Shown: positions 51,645-60,420, counted from the first letter of the stretch. The stretch is DNA of 64,000 nt from Facklamia sp050409585 (GCF_050409585.1 NZ_JBNUPE010000002.1:131169-195168), one strand, 5' to 3'. Notes: generated by a model not told the origin, from the sequence alone. A program made the numbers and translations.

Positions 51645-51728
51645 TGGCTTATCAAGCGAAAACCAAACAAACTCAAGCTAGCGTTAAAGCATTTATTCAA
51701 AGCATCGAAAAAAGAAAAGTGTCATGAT
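51645..51728 (+). pseudogene. DUF1801 protein remnant
   Basis: ATG 51645 with GAAAGGA upstream gives only 27 residues, MAYQAKTKQTQASVKAFIQ then SIEKRKVS, and stop. This is the exact beginning of DUF1801-type proteins, whose next residues should be a conserved Asp-rich helix. The frame ends where the next gene's leader starts, so a deletion probably removed about 100 codons. It is too short to be functional. Confidence 0.6.
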
Positions 51729-51753
51729 ACAATAATCATAAAGGGGTGATTTA

Positions 51754-52755
51754 ATGGATCAATCAAGTTTACTGATCAATGATTCCACAATTGAGCATTT
51801 AATTACCATGGAAGATACCGTTGAAATTATTGACAATGTTTTTAAAGAATTTGCGGCTGGTCAAGTGGTTAATCCAGGTAAGGTAACTTTGGATATGGGG
51901 GAAACGGGAGGCTGGCCTTTTCATGAAGCCTTTCTTAACGCCATGCCAGCTTATTTAGGCTCTCTAAAAGTAGCAGGTCAAAAATTTGTGGGAGGTTTTG
52001 CAGGAGAACGAGCTAAAGCGGGTTTACCCTTTATTAATGCGATGATCATGCTAGTCGATGCTAGAATGGGTAATTTTATTTCAGTATTAGATGGGACACG
52101 GATTTCGAATATGCGAACCGGAGCGCAAGCAGCTGTAGCTTTAAAATATATGCTTAATAAGCCTAAGGTTAAAATGGGTATCTTCGGCGCTGGTCAACAA
52201 GCTAGACAGGTTACTCATGCCATTTCAACTGTTTTTGAGATAGTAGAATTAAGGGTTTGGAATATCCACCACGATACAGCCGAAGAGTTTAAAGAGGATA
52301 TGCAAAAATATGTCCAAGGCGCCATTAAAATCTGTGAAGACGGTCAAGAGGCTTGTCAAGTAGACGCGGTCTTTACCCTAACTCCTTCTAAGGTTGCTTT
52401 AATAAAAGAAGAGTGGGTACAAAAAGGAACTATCGTTTTCCCAATGGGATCCTACCAAGAAATTGAATACGAATTGATCCACCAAGCAGATGCTATTGTG
52501 GTCGACCACGTCAGTCAAGCTCTTAATCGTGGAATCTTGAAACCTCTCTATCAGTCAGGTCAAATTTTAGAAGAAGATATCACAGCTACTTTGGCTGAAC
52601 TTTCTGAGAGTCCGAGTGAAAAGATTGATCCAAAAAATCAGCGCATCATCTGTATTCCAATTGGAATCGGTGCCACGGATGTAGCTGTCGCTCACGAAGT
52701 CTATCAAAGGGCCTTAGCACAAGGATTGGGAACTTCCTTTGATTTTACCGCTTAA
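51754..52755 (+). CDS. Ornithine cyclodeaminase/mu-crystallin family protein
   Basis: The 333-residue NAD(P)-dependent enzyme belongs to the family that includes ornithine cyclodeaminase, alanine dehydrogenase of archaea and opine-forming enzymes such as SbnB. Visible elements are KVAGQKFVGGFAGERAKAGLPFINAMIMLVD, DGTRISNMRTGAQAAVALKYM, and the Rossmann GIFGAGQQARQVTHAI. The C-terminal IGIGATDVAVAHEVYQRA is also typical. The exact substrate is not determinable. ATG follows AAAGGGGTG. Confidence 0.82.
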   Translation: MDQSSLLINDSTIEHLITMEDTVEIIDNVFKEFAAGQVVNPGKVTLDMGETGGWPFHEAFLNAMPAYLGSLKVAGQKFVGGFAGERAKAGLPFINAMIMLVDARMGNFISVLDGTRISNMRTGAQAAVALKYMLNKPKVKMGIFGAGQQARQVTHAISTVFEIVELRVWNIHHDTAEEFKEDMQKYVQGAIKICEDGQEACQVDAVFTLTPSKVALIKEEWVQKGTIVFPMGSYQEIEYELIHQADAIVVDHVSQALNRGILKPLYQSGQILEEDITATLAELSESPSEKIDPKNQRIICIPIGIGATDVAVAHEVYQRALAQGLGTSFDFTA

Positions 52756-52850
52756 TTATTTATTGACCAACATCCTAGAGCTTCTTTTAAGAGCGAGCAA
52801 TACTTATATTTCCCCTATATTAAAAGTAGGTTAAATTGAGTCGTTTAAGA

Positions 52851-52878
52851 TTACAAACGCTTACATTTTGTTTATAAT
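52851..52878 (+). promoter_or_regulatory. Promoter with cre-like site for the small GNAT
   Basis: TTACAA (52851-52856) and TATAAT (52873-52878), spacing 16. TACAAACGCTTACAT (52852-52866) overlaps it and matches the reverse CcpA consensus at 13 of 15 positions, so repression by CcpA is plausible. Confidence 0.55.
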
Positions 52879-52928
52879 GGTTTTAAGTGACTTTCAGTTA
52901 AAAAATAGGTTTAGAAAAGAGGGTTTCG

Positions 52929-53210
52929 ATGAAAATCGTGGATGATTCGAGAAGGTTGGTTGCAGTAGATGAACAAGAAAATACACTGGCACAGATGGTT
53001 TATGAATTAACCGAAGGCGATAAAATCTGGGTCACTCATACTTTTACTCACCCTACCAATCAGGGTAGGGGGCTAGCTGGCGAGTTGTTCAATGCAATGG
53101 TCGATAAAGCCCGGAGGGAAGGAAGAAAGATTACTTCCACTTGCACCTATGTGACCCACAAGCTAGCTAAGGATCCTGAAAAATATCAGGATGTGACGGC
53201 AGACTCTTAA
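52929..53210 (+). CDS. Small GNAT (Gcn5-like, YjdJ type)
   Basis: The 93-residue protein is a minimal GNAT of the PF14542 type. VYELTEGDKIWVTHTFTHPTNQGRGLAGELFNAMVDKAR contains the acetyl-CoA loop QGRGLA, and CTYVTHKLAKDPEKYQD the C-terminal signature. The acceptor of such small GNATs is unknown. ATG follows AAGAGGG. It ends ahead of a strong terminator. Confidence 0.88.
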   Translation: MKIVDDSRRLVAVDEQENTLAQMVYELTEGDKIWVTHTFTHPTNQGRGLAGELFNAMVDKARREGRKITSTCTYVTHKLAKDPEKYQDVTADS

Positions 53211-53231
53211 GGATTTAAGCCAATAAATTAA

Positions 53232-53268
53232 GACCTCCCATTGATTCGTTAATCAATGGGAGGTCGTC
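53232..53268. terminator. Bidirectional terminator between GNAT and asparaginase
   Basis: GACCTCCCATTGAT (53232-53245) pairs perfectly with ATCAATGGGAGGTC (53252-53265) over a 6-nt loop. T-containing tails on both sides suit the convergent genes. Confidence 0.8.
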
Positions 53269-53280
53269 TTTGTATTAAGC

Positions 53281-54243
53281 TTATAGATGGAAGGCTGAAG
53301 CAATTTCTCCTTCTATCTCCGCGTTCAAAATCGCTGATAATTTAAGTCGTGCTTTTACGCCAGAAAGTCCTTGCGCAAATATGATCCCCATTTGTTTCAA
53401 TTGTTTACCACCGCCTACATAGTCATAGACATCTTCAGTGACTCCGTTAAAGGCTCGAGAAACCATCACAATAGGAATGTTTTTTTCTAACAGTTGTTGA
53501 ATGGGTGGAAGTGTCTCGGGTGGAATATTACCAGCGCCTAATCCTTCAATAACTAAGCCATCAAAATTATTATCTAGGACTGTTTGAAAGAGTTCGGGCC
53601 CCATGCTGGCGTAAGTTTTAATTAAGACAACTTTTTTACTAATTGAATTAACTTTATAATATTCACGGTGCAGTGATTCTTGGAAATAAATGACCTGGTT
53701 TTTAGAAATTAATCCAATCGGTCCAAAGGTAGGTGTCTGGAAGGTTGCAACATTAGTGGTATGGGTTTTGGTCACATAAGTAGCGGTATGGATTTCTTCA
53801 TTCATCACCACTAATACCCCTTTGCCGCGGGACTTCTCATCACGGGCTACAAAGATGGAAGAGCGGAGATTGGCTAAACCGTCAGATCCAATTTCGTTAC
53901 TTGAGCGCATGGCTCCCGTTAAAACGACTGGAATGGGGATATCAAGGGTTAGTTCTAAGAAATAGGCTGTCTCTTCCAGAGTATCTGTTCCGTGGGTGAC
54001 AACAATGCCATCATATTGATCCGATATCGATTGAATATAATTGCTAAGATTGAGCATCAATTCTTCGTTCATATGCGGTGAAGGAATATTCATTAAATCT
54101 TCCACAGTGATATCAGCGAATTGGTTAAAGAAAGAAGATTGGGTAATAATTGGGTTTTCAGATGAGGGAGATACCTTACCACTGGTTTGGTCTTCAGACA
54201 TGGCAATCGTGCCACCGGTATTAATTAATAATAATTTCTTCAT
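53281..54243 (-). CDS. ansA: Type I L-asparaginase
   Basis: From the start encoding MKKLLLINTGGTIAMSED (54243, with AGGAG upstream) the protein has 320 residues. The first catalytic Thr is in NTGGTIAM and the second is in VVTHGTDTLEETAYFLEL with its adjacent Asp. GAMRSSNEIGSDG and SRAFNGVTEDVY are also family blocks. It has no signal peptide and so is the cytoplasmic form that converts asparagine to aspartate and ammonia. A frame from 54258 is open but unlikely. Confidence 0.93.
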   Translation of the reverse strand: MKKLLLINTGGTIAMSEDQTSGKVSPSSENPIITQSSFFNQFADITVEDLMNIPSPHMNEELMLNLSNYIQSISDQYDGIVVTHGTDTLEETAYFLELTLDIPIPVVLTGAMRSSNEIGSDGLANLRSSIFVARDEKSRGKGVLVVMNEEIHTATYVTKTHTTNVATFQTPTFGPIGLISKNQVIYFQESLHREYYKVNSISKKVVLIKTYASMGPELFQTVLDNNFDGLVIEGLGAGNIPPETLPPIQQLLEKNIPIVMVSRAFNGVTEDVYDYVGGGKQLKQMGIIFAQGLSGVKARLKLSAILNAEIEGEIASAFHL

Positions 54244-55013
54244 GCTTTCACTCCTCATGGTTGTTCTTAGAAAAGTATAACGTTTTCAAATTCAGTAAAC
54301 AATCCCTACCGCTTTGATTTTAATAAGAGTTTGGTTAAAGTTATGAAAAGGCGTTTCCCCTGTCTAAATCCAGATGAACCAGATGTAATAGGGAAAACTT
54401 CTTTGGGCTTTTTAAAAAATTAGGGTGTTAAGGATGATAATATAGGGCGGATTTTATAATGAACTTGACACTCATTCGTCTAAGTAAAAAACGACACTGA
54501 ATTCATTTTATATTGAAGTGACCAATCATCAATAAAGGAGAATTCAAATGTCGCATGATTATCGGAATACACCCACGCAAAAAGAAAAGAATAAACGGAC
54601 TTTTACTTATTGACTATAGGCTACAGGCCGCATAGTTACAATAAATATTGTGGCTCGTGTTTAGGGGTTCACATCAAAAATGAGTGGATTTTATGCTTAT
54701 TAAGTGATTTTTAGATGTGTCTGATTGTTGACATTTTCATAAATATACCTATACTAAATTAAGTCGAATTAGACTAAACTAAAAAAATTTTGTCAATAGT
54801 CTAATATCATTTTAATCACTTTAAAATAAAATTAAAAGAGGCCATCGGAGTTTAAGGATAAAAAATGGAGGGGATATCAGAAAAAGAAAAAGAACTAAAT
54901 AGATGGAAAAGGTTCGTTAAAACTTTTCAATAATGAGTAATCTTTTAAAAAATAGATATTTTGCTGAAAATCTTTGGGTATCATTTTTATTAAATTAAAT
55001 AGGAGGAAACATT
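54244..55013 (+). other. Gene-poor region before the metal transporter
   Basis: About 770 bp. 54244-54720 shows short broken reading frames that I could not assign, including one that would read SYNKYCGSC near 54630-54660, possibly the debris of a zinc-ribbon protein or transposase. 54728-54780 holds a promoter and operator. After it is a leader of about 230 nt with a 22-codon frame (ATG 54865 to 54933, MEGISEKEKELNRWKRFVK and TFQ), weakly supported by an AAGGA site. No terminator-like hairpin is seen in the leader. Confidence 0.5.
54728..54780 (+). promoter_or_regulatory. Promoter and metal-regulator-like operator, ABC operon
   Basis: TTGACA (54728-54733), 16 bp, TATACT (54750-54755). Just downstream, TTAAGTC-GAATTA-GACTAAA (54759-54778) is an inverted repeat with 6 of 7 paired positions over the likely transcription start. 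The form and place suggest a DtxR/MntR-type repressor site. Confidence 0.6.
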
Positions 55014-55739
55014 ATGACAAATGCCATCGTCGAAGTTGAGGATTTAACTATGGCCTATCAAGAACAACCTGTTCTTTGGGATATTGACGTTAAAATTATG
55101 AAAGGATCAAGAACAGCTATTATTGGACCTAATGGTGCTGGTAAGTCTACTCTAATTAAAGGGATTCTAGAATTAGAAAAGCCCCTTTCAGGAAGAGTAT
55201 CTATACTGGGAACACATTTTGATGCCATAAAAAATAAAGTCGCCTATATTCCCCAAGCCAGTGAAGTCAACTGGGATTTTCCAACCACTGTAGAAGATGT
55301 AGTCTTAATGGGGAGATATGTTCATTTAGGATGGATTAAACGGCCACGTAAAATTGATTATGAAAAGGCTCATCAAGCCTTAAAAGAAATTGGTATTTAT
55401 GAGTATAAAGACCGCCAAATTTCCCAATTGTCAGGTGGTCAAAGACAGCGTGTATTTATTGCACGAGCCATTGCTCAAGAAGCAGAGATCTACTTTATGG
55501 ATGAACCCTTAGCAGGAGTGGACAAGCGGACCGAAAGAATCTTTATTGACTTTGTCAAGCGAATCCAGCAAAAGGGGCACACGTCGATTGTTGTTCATCA
55601 TGATTTGAACACTATTAAACAATATTTTGACCATGTTATTATTTTAAATAAACGTCTAATTGCGGCGGGACCAACTGAAGAAGTCTTTGTTCATGAACAT
55701 TTAGTTAAAGCGAATATGACTTGGGGAGGCGAAATTTAA
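55014..55739 (+). CDS. Manganese/zinc ABC transporter, ATP-binding protein
   Basis: The 241-residue ATPase has Walker A GPNGAGKSTLIKGIL, the Q-loop YIPQASEVNWDFP, signature LSGGQRQRVFIARAIAQ, Walker B IYFMDEPLAGVD and the switch histidine VVHHDLNTIKQYF. The NWDFP element after the Q-loop and VVLMGRY are typical of the Mn/Zn/Fe (TroB, MntB, PsaB) family. AGGAGG precedes the ATG. The permease follows after 1 bp. Confidence 0.93.
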   Translation: MTNAIVEVEDLTMAYQEQPVLWDIDVKIMKGSRTAIIGPNGAGKSTLIKGILELEKPLSGRVSILGTHFDAIKNKVAYIPQASEVNWDFPTTVEDVVLMGRYVHLGWIKRPRKIDYEKAHQALKEIGIYEYKDRQISQLSGGQRQRVFIARAIAQEAEIYFMDEPLAGVDKRTERIFIDFVKRIQQKGHTSIVVHHDLNTIKQYFDHVIILNKRLIAAGPTEEVFVHEHLVKANMTWGGEI

Positions 55740-55740
55740 A

Positions 55741-56625
55741 GTGGATATTTTAACTAGTTATTCCTTTATTTTAATTGCACTTTCTACTTTTCTTTTAGCC
55801 TCTGCTTCAGGAGCAGTAGGATCTGTGAGTGTATTTAAAAGTCAATCTCTGATTGGCGATGCAATTGGGCATGCTACTTATCCTGGGATTGTTTTAGCCT
55901 TCATGTTGACGCTCTCCAAAGATACCATGACCATGATGATCGGAGCCGTTATTAGTGGGGGAGTGGCTTACGGTTTAATTCAAATCATTGACCAACATTC
56001 CAAACTTAATTTAGATGCAATTCTAGCCATCATTTTATCATCTTTCTTTGGTTTTGGTATGGTATTAAAGAGTAATATTTCTGGCAATCCGCGTTTTAAA
56101 GGAGCTTCTCAAGCAGGGTTAAAAAATTACCTTTTCGGTCAAGCTTCTTATATTATGGAAAATGATTTAAAAATCATTTTAATTGTGGCCCTTATCTCTA
56201 TTTTTATATTAATTCTCTTTAAAAAAGAAATTAAGTTGTTTGTCTTTGATGAAGTTTATGCGAAAACAGTGGGTATTAAACCTGTTATTCTTTACAGTAT
56301 TATTCTGGTCATGACGATGAGTTTAATTGCTGTAGGCTTAAAACTTGTCGGAACCATTCTAATTGCTTCAATTTTGATTGTACCTTCCATTGCAGCGATG
56401 CAATGGACCCATCGTTTTGAGCGCGTTTTAATTCTTTCGGGGATCTTTGGTGGTATATCTGCCGTGATTGGAACTTATATCTCTACCAAATATAACGGTA
56501 TGAGTACGGGTCCAACTATTATTTTGACCTTATCAATTATCGCATTACTTTCGATGCTTTTTGGTAAAAAGGGAATTGTTCAAAAAACACTCATGCCAAA
56601 AAAAGGAGGAGAATTCAATGATTGA
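55741..56625 (+). CDS. Manganese/zinc ABC transporter, permease 1
   Basis: The 294-residue protein starts at GTG 55741 and has about eight membrane helices. It has the ABC-3 family pattern: SVFKSQSLIGDAIGHATYPGIVLAFML, the loop KGASQAGLKNYLFGQASYI, and VGLKLVGTILIASILIVPSIAAMQW. With permease 2 it probably forms a heterodimeric membrane channel for Mn or Zn. The stop overlaps the start of permease 2 by 8 bp. Confidence 0.9.
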   Translation: MDILTSYSFILIALSTFLLASASGAVGSVSVFKSQSLIGDAIGHATYPGIVLAFMLTLSKDTMTMMIGAVISGGVAYGLIQIIDQHSKLNLDAILAIILSSFFGFGMVLKSNISGNPRFKGASQAGLKNYLFGQASYIMENDLKIILIVALISIFILILFKKEIKLFVFDEVYAKTVGIKPVILYSIILVMTMSLIAVGLKLVGTILIASILIVPSIAAMQWTHRFERVLILSGIFGGISAVIGTYISTKYNGMSTGPTIILTLSIIALLSMLFGKKGIVQKTLMPKKGGEFND

Positions 56626-57757
56626 GAATATCTTACTATTATTTGATATTACCTATGAATCACTGATCATTCTGGTATTGACAGCTATCGCTTGTGCAAT
56701 CATTGGCTGTTTCCTTTTATTGAGAAATCTTTCGATGTTAGGAGATGCCATTTCTCATACCGTATTATTAGGAATCGTATTAGCTTATTTTATCGCTCAT
56801 GACTTAACATCCCCCTTATTAATAATTGGCGCCGCTTTGATAGGCGTTTTTACTGTCTGGGGCGTCGAGAGTTTATCCAATACCGGCTTAATAAAAAATG
56901 ATGATGCGGTTGGTGTTGTCTATCCGCTCTTTTTCGCCTTATCCGTTATTTTAATTACTAAATATGGGAGGAACGTCCATCTTGATACGGATGCTGTGTT
57001 AATGGGGGATGTGGGAATGGCTTCCTTAACTCGTTTGGATGTCTTTGGTATTTCGATTGCTAAATCAGCTGTTCAAATGAGTGTTATGTTACTCATAAAT
57101 ATTTTGTTTATTGTACTCTTCTATAAGGAATTGAAAATCACAACCTTTGATGCCCAATTTGCCCAAGTGGCTGGGTTTACCCAGATTGTGCTCTTTTATG
57201 GTTTGATGTTGTTAACTTCAATCACAACGGTTGTCGCTTTTGATGCTGTGGGGGCCATTCTTGTTATTTCCTTCTTAATCGCACCAGCTGCTTCAGCCTA
57301 TCTCATTGTAAAAAAATTAAATCATATGCTTTTGATAGCCAGTCTTTATGCAATTTTTAACTCCGTTTTGGGTTATTTTATCGGCTTAGGCTTAAATGTT
57401 TCACTCTCTGGTATGACAGCCACCATTGCAGGAATCACGTTTGGATTGACTTTCTTGTTTAATAAAAATGGATTCATTACTCAAATGGTCCGTAAGATTC
57501 AACAAAAAAGAACCTTAAAAGAAGAATTATTTATTATGCATCTGGCAAATCATAGGAATACAGTAAATGAATTGAGTGAAGTTGGCTTCCAATCAATAAA
57601 AGAGCATTTACAATGGCCCCAAGAGCAAATTGAAAAAGTAGCAAACCGTTTAATAAAAAATGACGAAGTTTTTCATGATAATTTGAATGCTACTTATCAA
57701 CTAACTTCAAAAGGTCAAGTAAGAGTAAAATCTCTTAAAGAAAGGTATAATCTTTAA
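56618..57757 (+). CDS. Manganese/zinc ABC transporter, permease 2 with C-terminal extension
   Basis: ATG 56618 with AAAAGGAGGAG 7-8 nt upstream gives 379 residues. Residues 1-280 are an ABC-3 permease (LRNLSMLGDAISHTVLLGIVLAY, DDAVGVVYPLFFALSVIL, DTDAVLMGDVG). After a basic linker, residues about 297-379 form an extra soluble domain: KEELFIMHLANHRNTVNELSE, GFQSIKEHLQWPQEQIEKVANRLIKND and TYQLTSKGQVRVKSLKERY. Its pattern of three helices and a beta wing resembles the DtxR/MntR winged helix, so it may sense metal or bind DNA or partner protein. Similar fusions occur in other Firmicutes. Confidence 0.88.
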   Translation: MIENILLLFDITYESLIILVLTAIACAIIGCFLLLRNLSMLGDAISHTVLLGIVLAYFIAHDLTSPLLIIGAALIGVFTVWGVESLSNTGLIKNDDAVGVVYPLFFALSVILITKYGRNVHLDTDAVLMGDVGMASLTRLDVFGISIAKSAVQMSVMLLINILFIVLFYKELKITTFDAQFAQVAGFTQIVLFYGLMLLTSITTVVAFDAVGAILVISFLIAPAASAYLIVKKLNHMLLIASLYAIFNSVLGYFIGLGLNVSLSGMTATIAGITFGLTFLFNKNGFITQMVRKIQQKRTLKEELFIMHLANHRNTVNELSEVGFQSIKEHLQWPQEQIEKVANRLIKNDEVFHDNLNATYQLTSKGQVRVKSLKERYNL

Positions 57758-57789
57758 TTCAGTCCTCTAACGCCAATCTGTTTGCGCAT

Positions 57790-57828
57790 AAGAATCCATG
57801 TCCATTACTAGGACGTGGGTTCTTTTAA
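57790..57828 (+). terminator. Terminator after the permease operon
   Basis: AAGAATCCATGTCC (57790-57803) pairs with GGACGTGGGTTCTT (57811-57824), two G-T pairs, 7-nt loop, then TTTAAT. Confidence 0.75.
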
Positions 57829-57924
57829 TATTGAAGATATAAATGAATAAAATAAGGAATCTTTGGTAAAAGTTTACAAAGTTAATCGTCATTTATCAAA
57901 AAATAAGGAAAAATCTTTAATTAG

Positions 57925-58005
57925 TTTAGATTCGTCTAAAATTCTGTTGACATGTAATTATTACTATTATATACTTACCTTACAAAAATAATTAGGGTAA
58001 CCTAA
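57925..58005 (+). promoter_or_regulatory. Promoter with two DtxR/MntR-like boxes before the binding protein
   Basis: TTGACA (57947-57952), 17 bp, TATACT (57970-57975) is a near-perfect promoter. TTTAGA-TTCG-TCTAAA (57925-57940) is a perfect inverted repeat just upstream. TTAGG-GTAA-CCTAA (57992-58005) is a second perfect one downstream, close to the ribosome binding site. The TTAGG-N4-CCTAA form matches DtxR-family operators, so metal-dependent repression is likely. Confidence 0.7.
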
Positions 58006-58019
58006 AAAGGAGATATAGT

Positions 58020-58940
58020 ATGAAAAAGTTTATTAAGTTTCTGTTCGCAATGGCATTGTTTATGGGGTCATCCGTTAGTTTAGCTTCGAGTGTTGCAGCT
58101 GAAGAAAAACCAATGGTTACTGTAACCACCTCATTTTTAGGAGATATGGTAAAGAACTTAGCCGGAGATCTGGTAACCATTGAAATGATTATTCCAGCAG
58201 GGGAGGATCCGCATTTGTATGAGCCAAGACCTCAAGATTTGCAAAAATTAAAAGAAGCTGATCTTGTTTTATACCATGGTTTGCATTTTGAAGGAAAAAT
58301 GATTGAACAATTAGAACCAATTGGTGTGGCAGTTTCAGAAAATTTTGATTCGAATGAGGTCGGAGTAATGGACGATGATGGGGGAATGGCTGTCGATCCT
58401 CATTTCTGGTTTGATTTGAATCTCTATCAACAAGCTACTCAAAGAGCTTCTGAAGCCCTAATCGAGTTAATACCAGACAATGAAGCTGAAATTATGGAGC
58501 ATACCGATAAGTATATTACGCAATTGAAAGAATTAGATAAAGAATTAGAGGAAAAAATTGCTTCAATTCCAGAAGAAAGTCGCTTCTTAATTACCCCACA
58601 TGATGCTTTCAATTATTTCTCAAGAGCTTATAATATTCCAGTACGTGCTCCTCAAGGGGTAACAACCGATTCTGAGGTTTCTAATAAAGATATTGATGAT
58701 ACTGTTGATTTTATTGTTGAAAATAAAATTAAAGCAATCTTTGCTGAATCAACAACCGATCCAGCACGGATGGAAAAATTAAAAGAAGCTTGTGCCTCTA
58801 AAGGTTTTGAAGTGAAAGTTGTTAGTGGAGAAGGTCAAGAACTTTTCTCTGATTCATTAGCACCTGAAGGTCAAGAGGGAGATACATTTATTGATATGTG
58901 TCGTCATAATGTTGATTTAATTGTAAACAATTTAAAATAA
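58020..58940 (+). CDS. Manganese/zinc ABC transporter, substrate-binding protein without lipobox
   Basis: The 306-residue cluster A-I (TroA/PsaA-like) protein has an N-terminal signal (residues 1-27, ending SSVAAEE). Metal ligands are visible: His in GEDPHLYEPRPQDL, His in AVDPHFWFDLN, Glu/His-type region ITPHDAFNYFSRAY, and Asp/Glu in FAESTTDPARM. Unusually for a Gram-positive binding protein there is no Cys at the end of the signal; the only cysteines are far downstream (EACASKG, DMCRHN). A type I signal peptidase site Ala-Ala would release it. It forms its own transcription unit, 262 bp after permease 2. Confidence 0.92.
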   Translation: MKKFIKFLFAMALFMGSSVSLASSVAAEEKPMVTVTTSFLGDMVKNLAGDLVTIEMIIPAGEDPHLYEPRPQDLQKLKEADLVLYHGLHFEGKMIEQLEPIGVAVSENFDSNEVGVMDDDGGMAVDPHFWFDLNLYQQATQRASEALIELIPDNEAEIMEHTDKYITQLKELDKELEEKIASIPEESRFLITPHDAFNYFSRAYNIPVRAPQGVTTDSEVSNKDIDDTVDFIVENKIKAIFAESTTDPARMEKLKEACASKGFEVKVVSGEGQELFSDSLAPEGQEGDTFIDMCRHNVDLIVNNLK

Positions 58941-58962
58941 TAACTTAAATGCGATTCGACCT

Positions 58963-58998
58963 AAAATATACCGAGGAATTCTCGGTATATTTTTTTTG
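58963..58998 (+). terminator. Terminator after the binding protein gene
   Basis: AAAATATACCGAG (58963-58975) pairs with CTCGGTATATTTT (58981-58993), a perfect 13-bp stem, followed by more T. Confidence 0.85.
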
Positions 58999-59094
58999 TA
59001 TGGTTAACTCAAAGTCTTATTTCAGTAAAGACTTGAGAGATAAACTTATGGGCTTTATGAACATATAAATAGATTTATAGATCAAGCTTAATAC

Positions 59095-60420
59095 ATAGCG
59101 TAAAATTTTTGTGTAAGCTCCGAGACTCTCTAGAAAAAGAGACCTCACTTATGTAAGATTGTAATAACCACAAAACAGTCATACACAGGAGGTCCCTTAT
59201 GGAAGACTTTAACACAAAATAATTCACAGCACTAGCCCAAGGTGAATCTGTTCATGAACTGTTTCGTCAGGCTTTAGAAGAAGCGATTAATCTACTGCTT
59301 GAAAGTGAAAGAATCGTCTTTCTTGATGATGAGAAATGAGAAGTCAAAGGCTACCATGCAGGCAATTCTAGAAATGGCTATTATTCGAGAACTTTAATAA
59401 CAGAATATGGCAGGTTGAATCTTAAAGTACCCCGTGATCGTTTAGGTGAATGAGACGTTAAAACACTCCAATGTCTTCAAGAAGTGCTCTCTCATCTAGA
59501 GGAGATGATTGTTTGGATGGTTCAAAAGGCTGTGACGACACGTGACAATTCAAAGCTCATCGAAAAGATGTAAGGTCCTCATTATTCTCCAACGACCATT
59601 TCCAATCTATCAAAAACTATTGAAGAGGAAATGGGTGCTTATCGACAACGCCCCATCAAACAAGACGATGTATGTTTATACTGTGAGGCTACTTTTGTCC
59701 CTGTAAGGCGTGGAAATGTCTCTAAGAAAGCCGTCCATACTATTATCGGTATCGATGCTCAAGGCTATAAGGAAATACTCGATTTTCAAGTCTATCCTAC
59801 AGAGTCAGCTCTTCATTACCGTGAAATGCTTCAAGACTTAAAACAAAGAGGGCTAGAAAATATTTTACTTTTTGTCTCAGACGAATTAACCGGGTTAGCG
59901 GAGGCCCTGACTAATGAGTTTCCGATGGCCCTTCATCCATCTTGTTGGACACACTTACTGAGACATGTCTTCATGAAAGTCCGTTTGAAGGACCGTCAAG
60001 AAGTGTTAGCGTCACTAAAAAAAGTTCCTAAAGCCAGTAGTATCGTAGAAGCCACTCGACTACTCAATGAATTCATCCAGACCTGGGGAGCGACTTATCC
60101 AAAGTTGGCTGAACAATTGAGACTAAAAAAGAATCTTTTCTCATTTATGCATTTTCCCAAGGAAATATGGACATCCTTTTATACCAACAAACTATCAGAA
60201 GCCGTCAATAAACAAATAAAGCGGATCACAACAATAAAAGAACAGTTTCCCCATGAAGCCACTTAGGGAAAAACAGTCTATTGTTCTATTAGCGAGTATA
60301 ACGCAAAGTTTGGACATCGGAAACATAAAGACTTTGGTAAAGCAACCTTTGAACTTCAATCTCTTTTGGATCAAAACGACCAGTTAACGAGACGAAATTA
60401 AGAGAAGGTCTCACAAAGCC
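59095..60420 (+). mobile_element. IS256-family insertion sequence remnant
   Basis: The region holds a decayed IS256-type transposase gene (59199-60401) with short flanks. Near the ends, AGAGACCTCACTT (59139-59151) on the left and AGAAGGTCTCACAAAG (60403-60418) on the right share a GGTCTC/GAGACC core in inverted orientation, possibly part of degenerate terminal repeats. I could not define exact ends or a target duplication. Confidence 0.6.
59199..60401 (+). pseudogene. IS256-family transposase, five in-frame stops
   Basis: The frame from ATG 59199 (AGGAGG before it) runs to TAA 60399-60401 without frameshift but is broken by stops at 59220 (TAA), 59337 (TGA), 59451 (TGA), 59571 (TAA) and 60264 (TAG). 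The conceptual product matches IS256 Mutator-type transposases: NSRNGYYSRTLITEYGRLNLKVPRDR, AVHTIIGIDAQGYKEIL with the first Asp, LLFVSDELTGLAEAL with the second Asp, and SFYTNKLSEAVNKQIKR with the Glu. The longest intact piece (59631-60266, 211 residues) keeps the DDE residues but lacks the N-terminal DNA-binding part. Confidence 0.9.
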
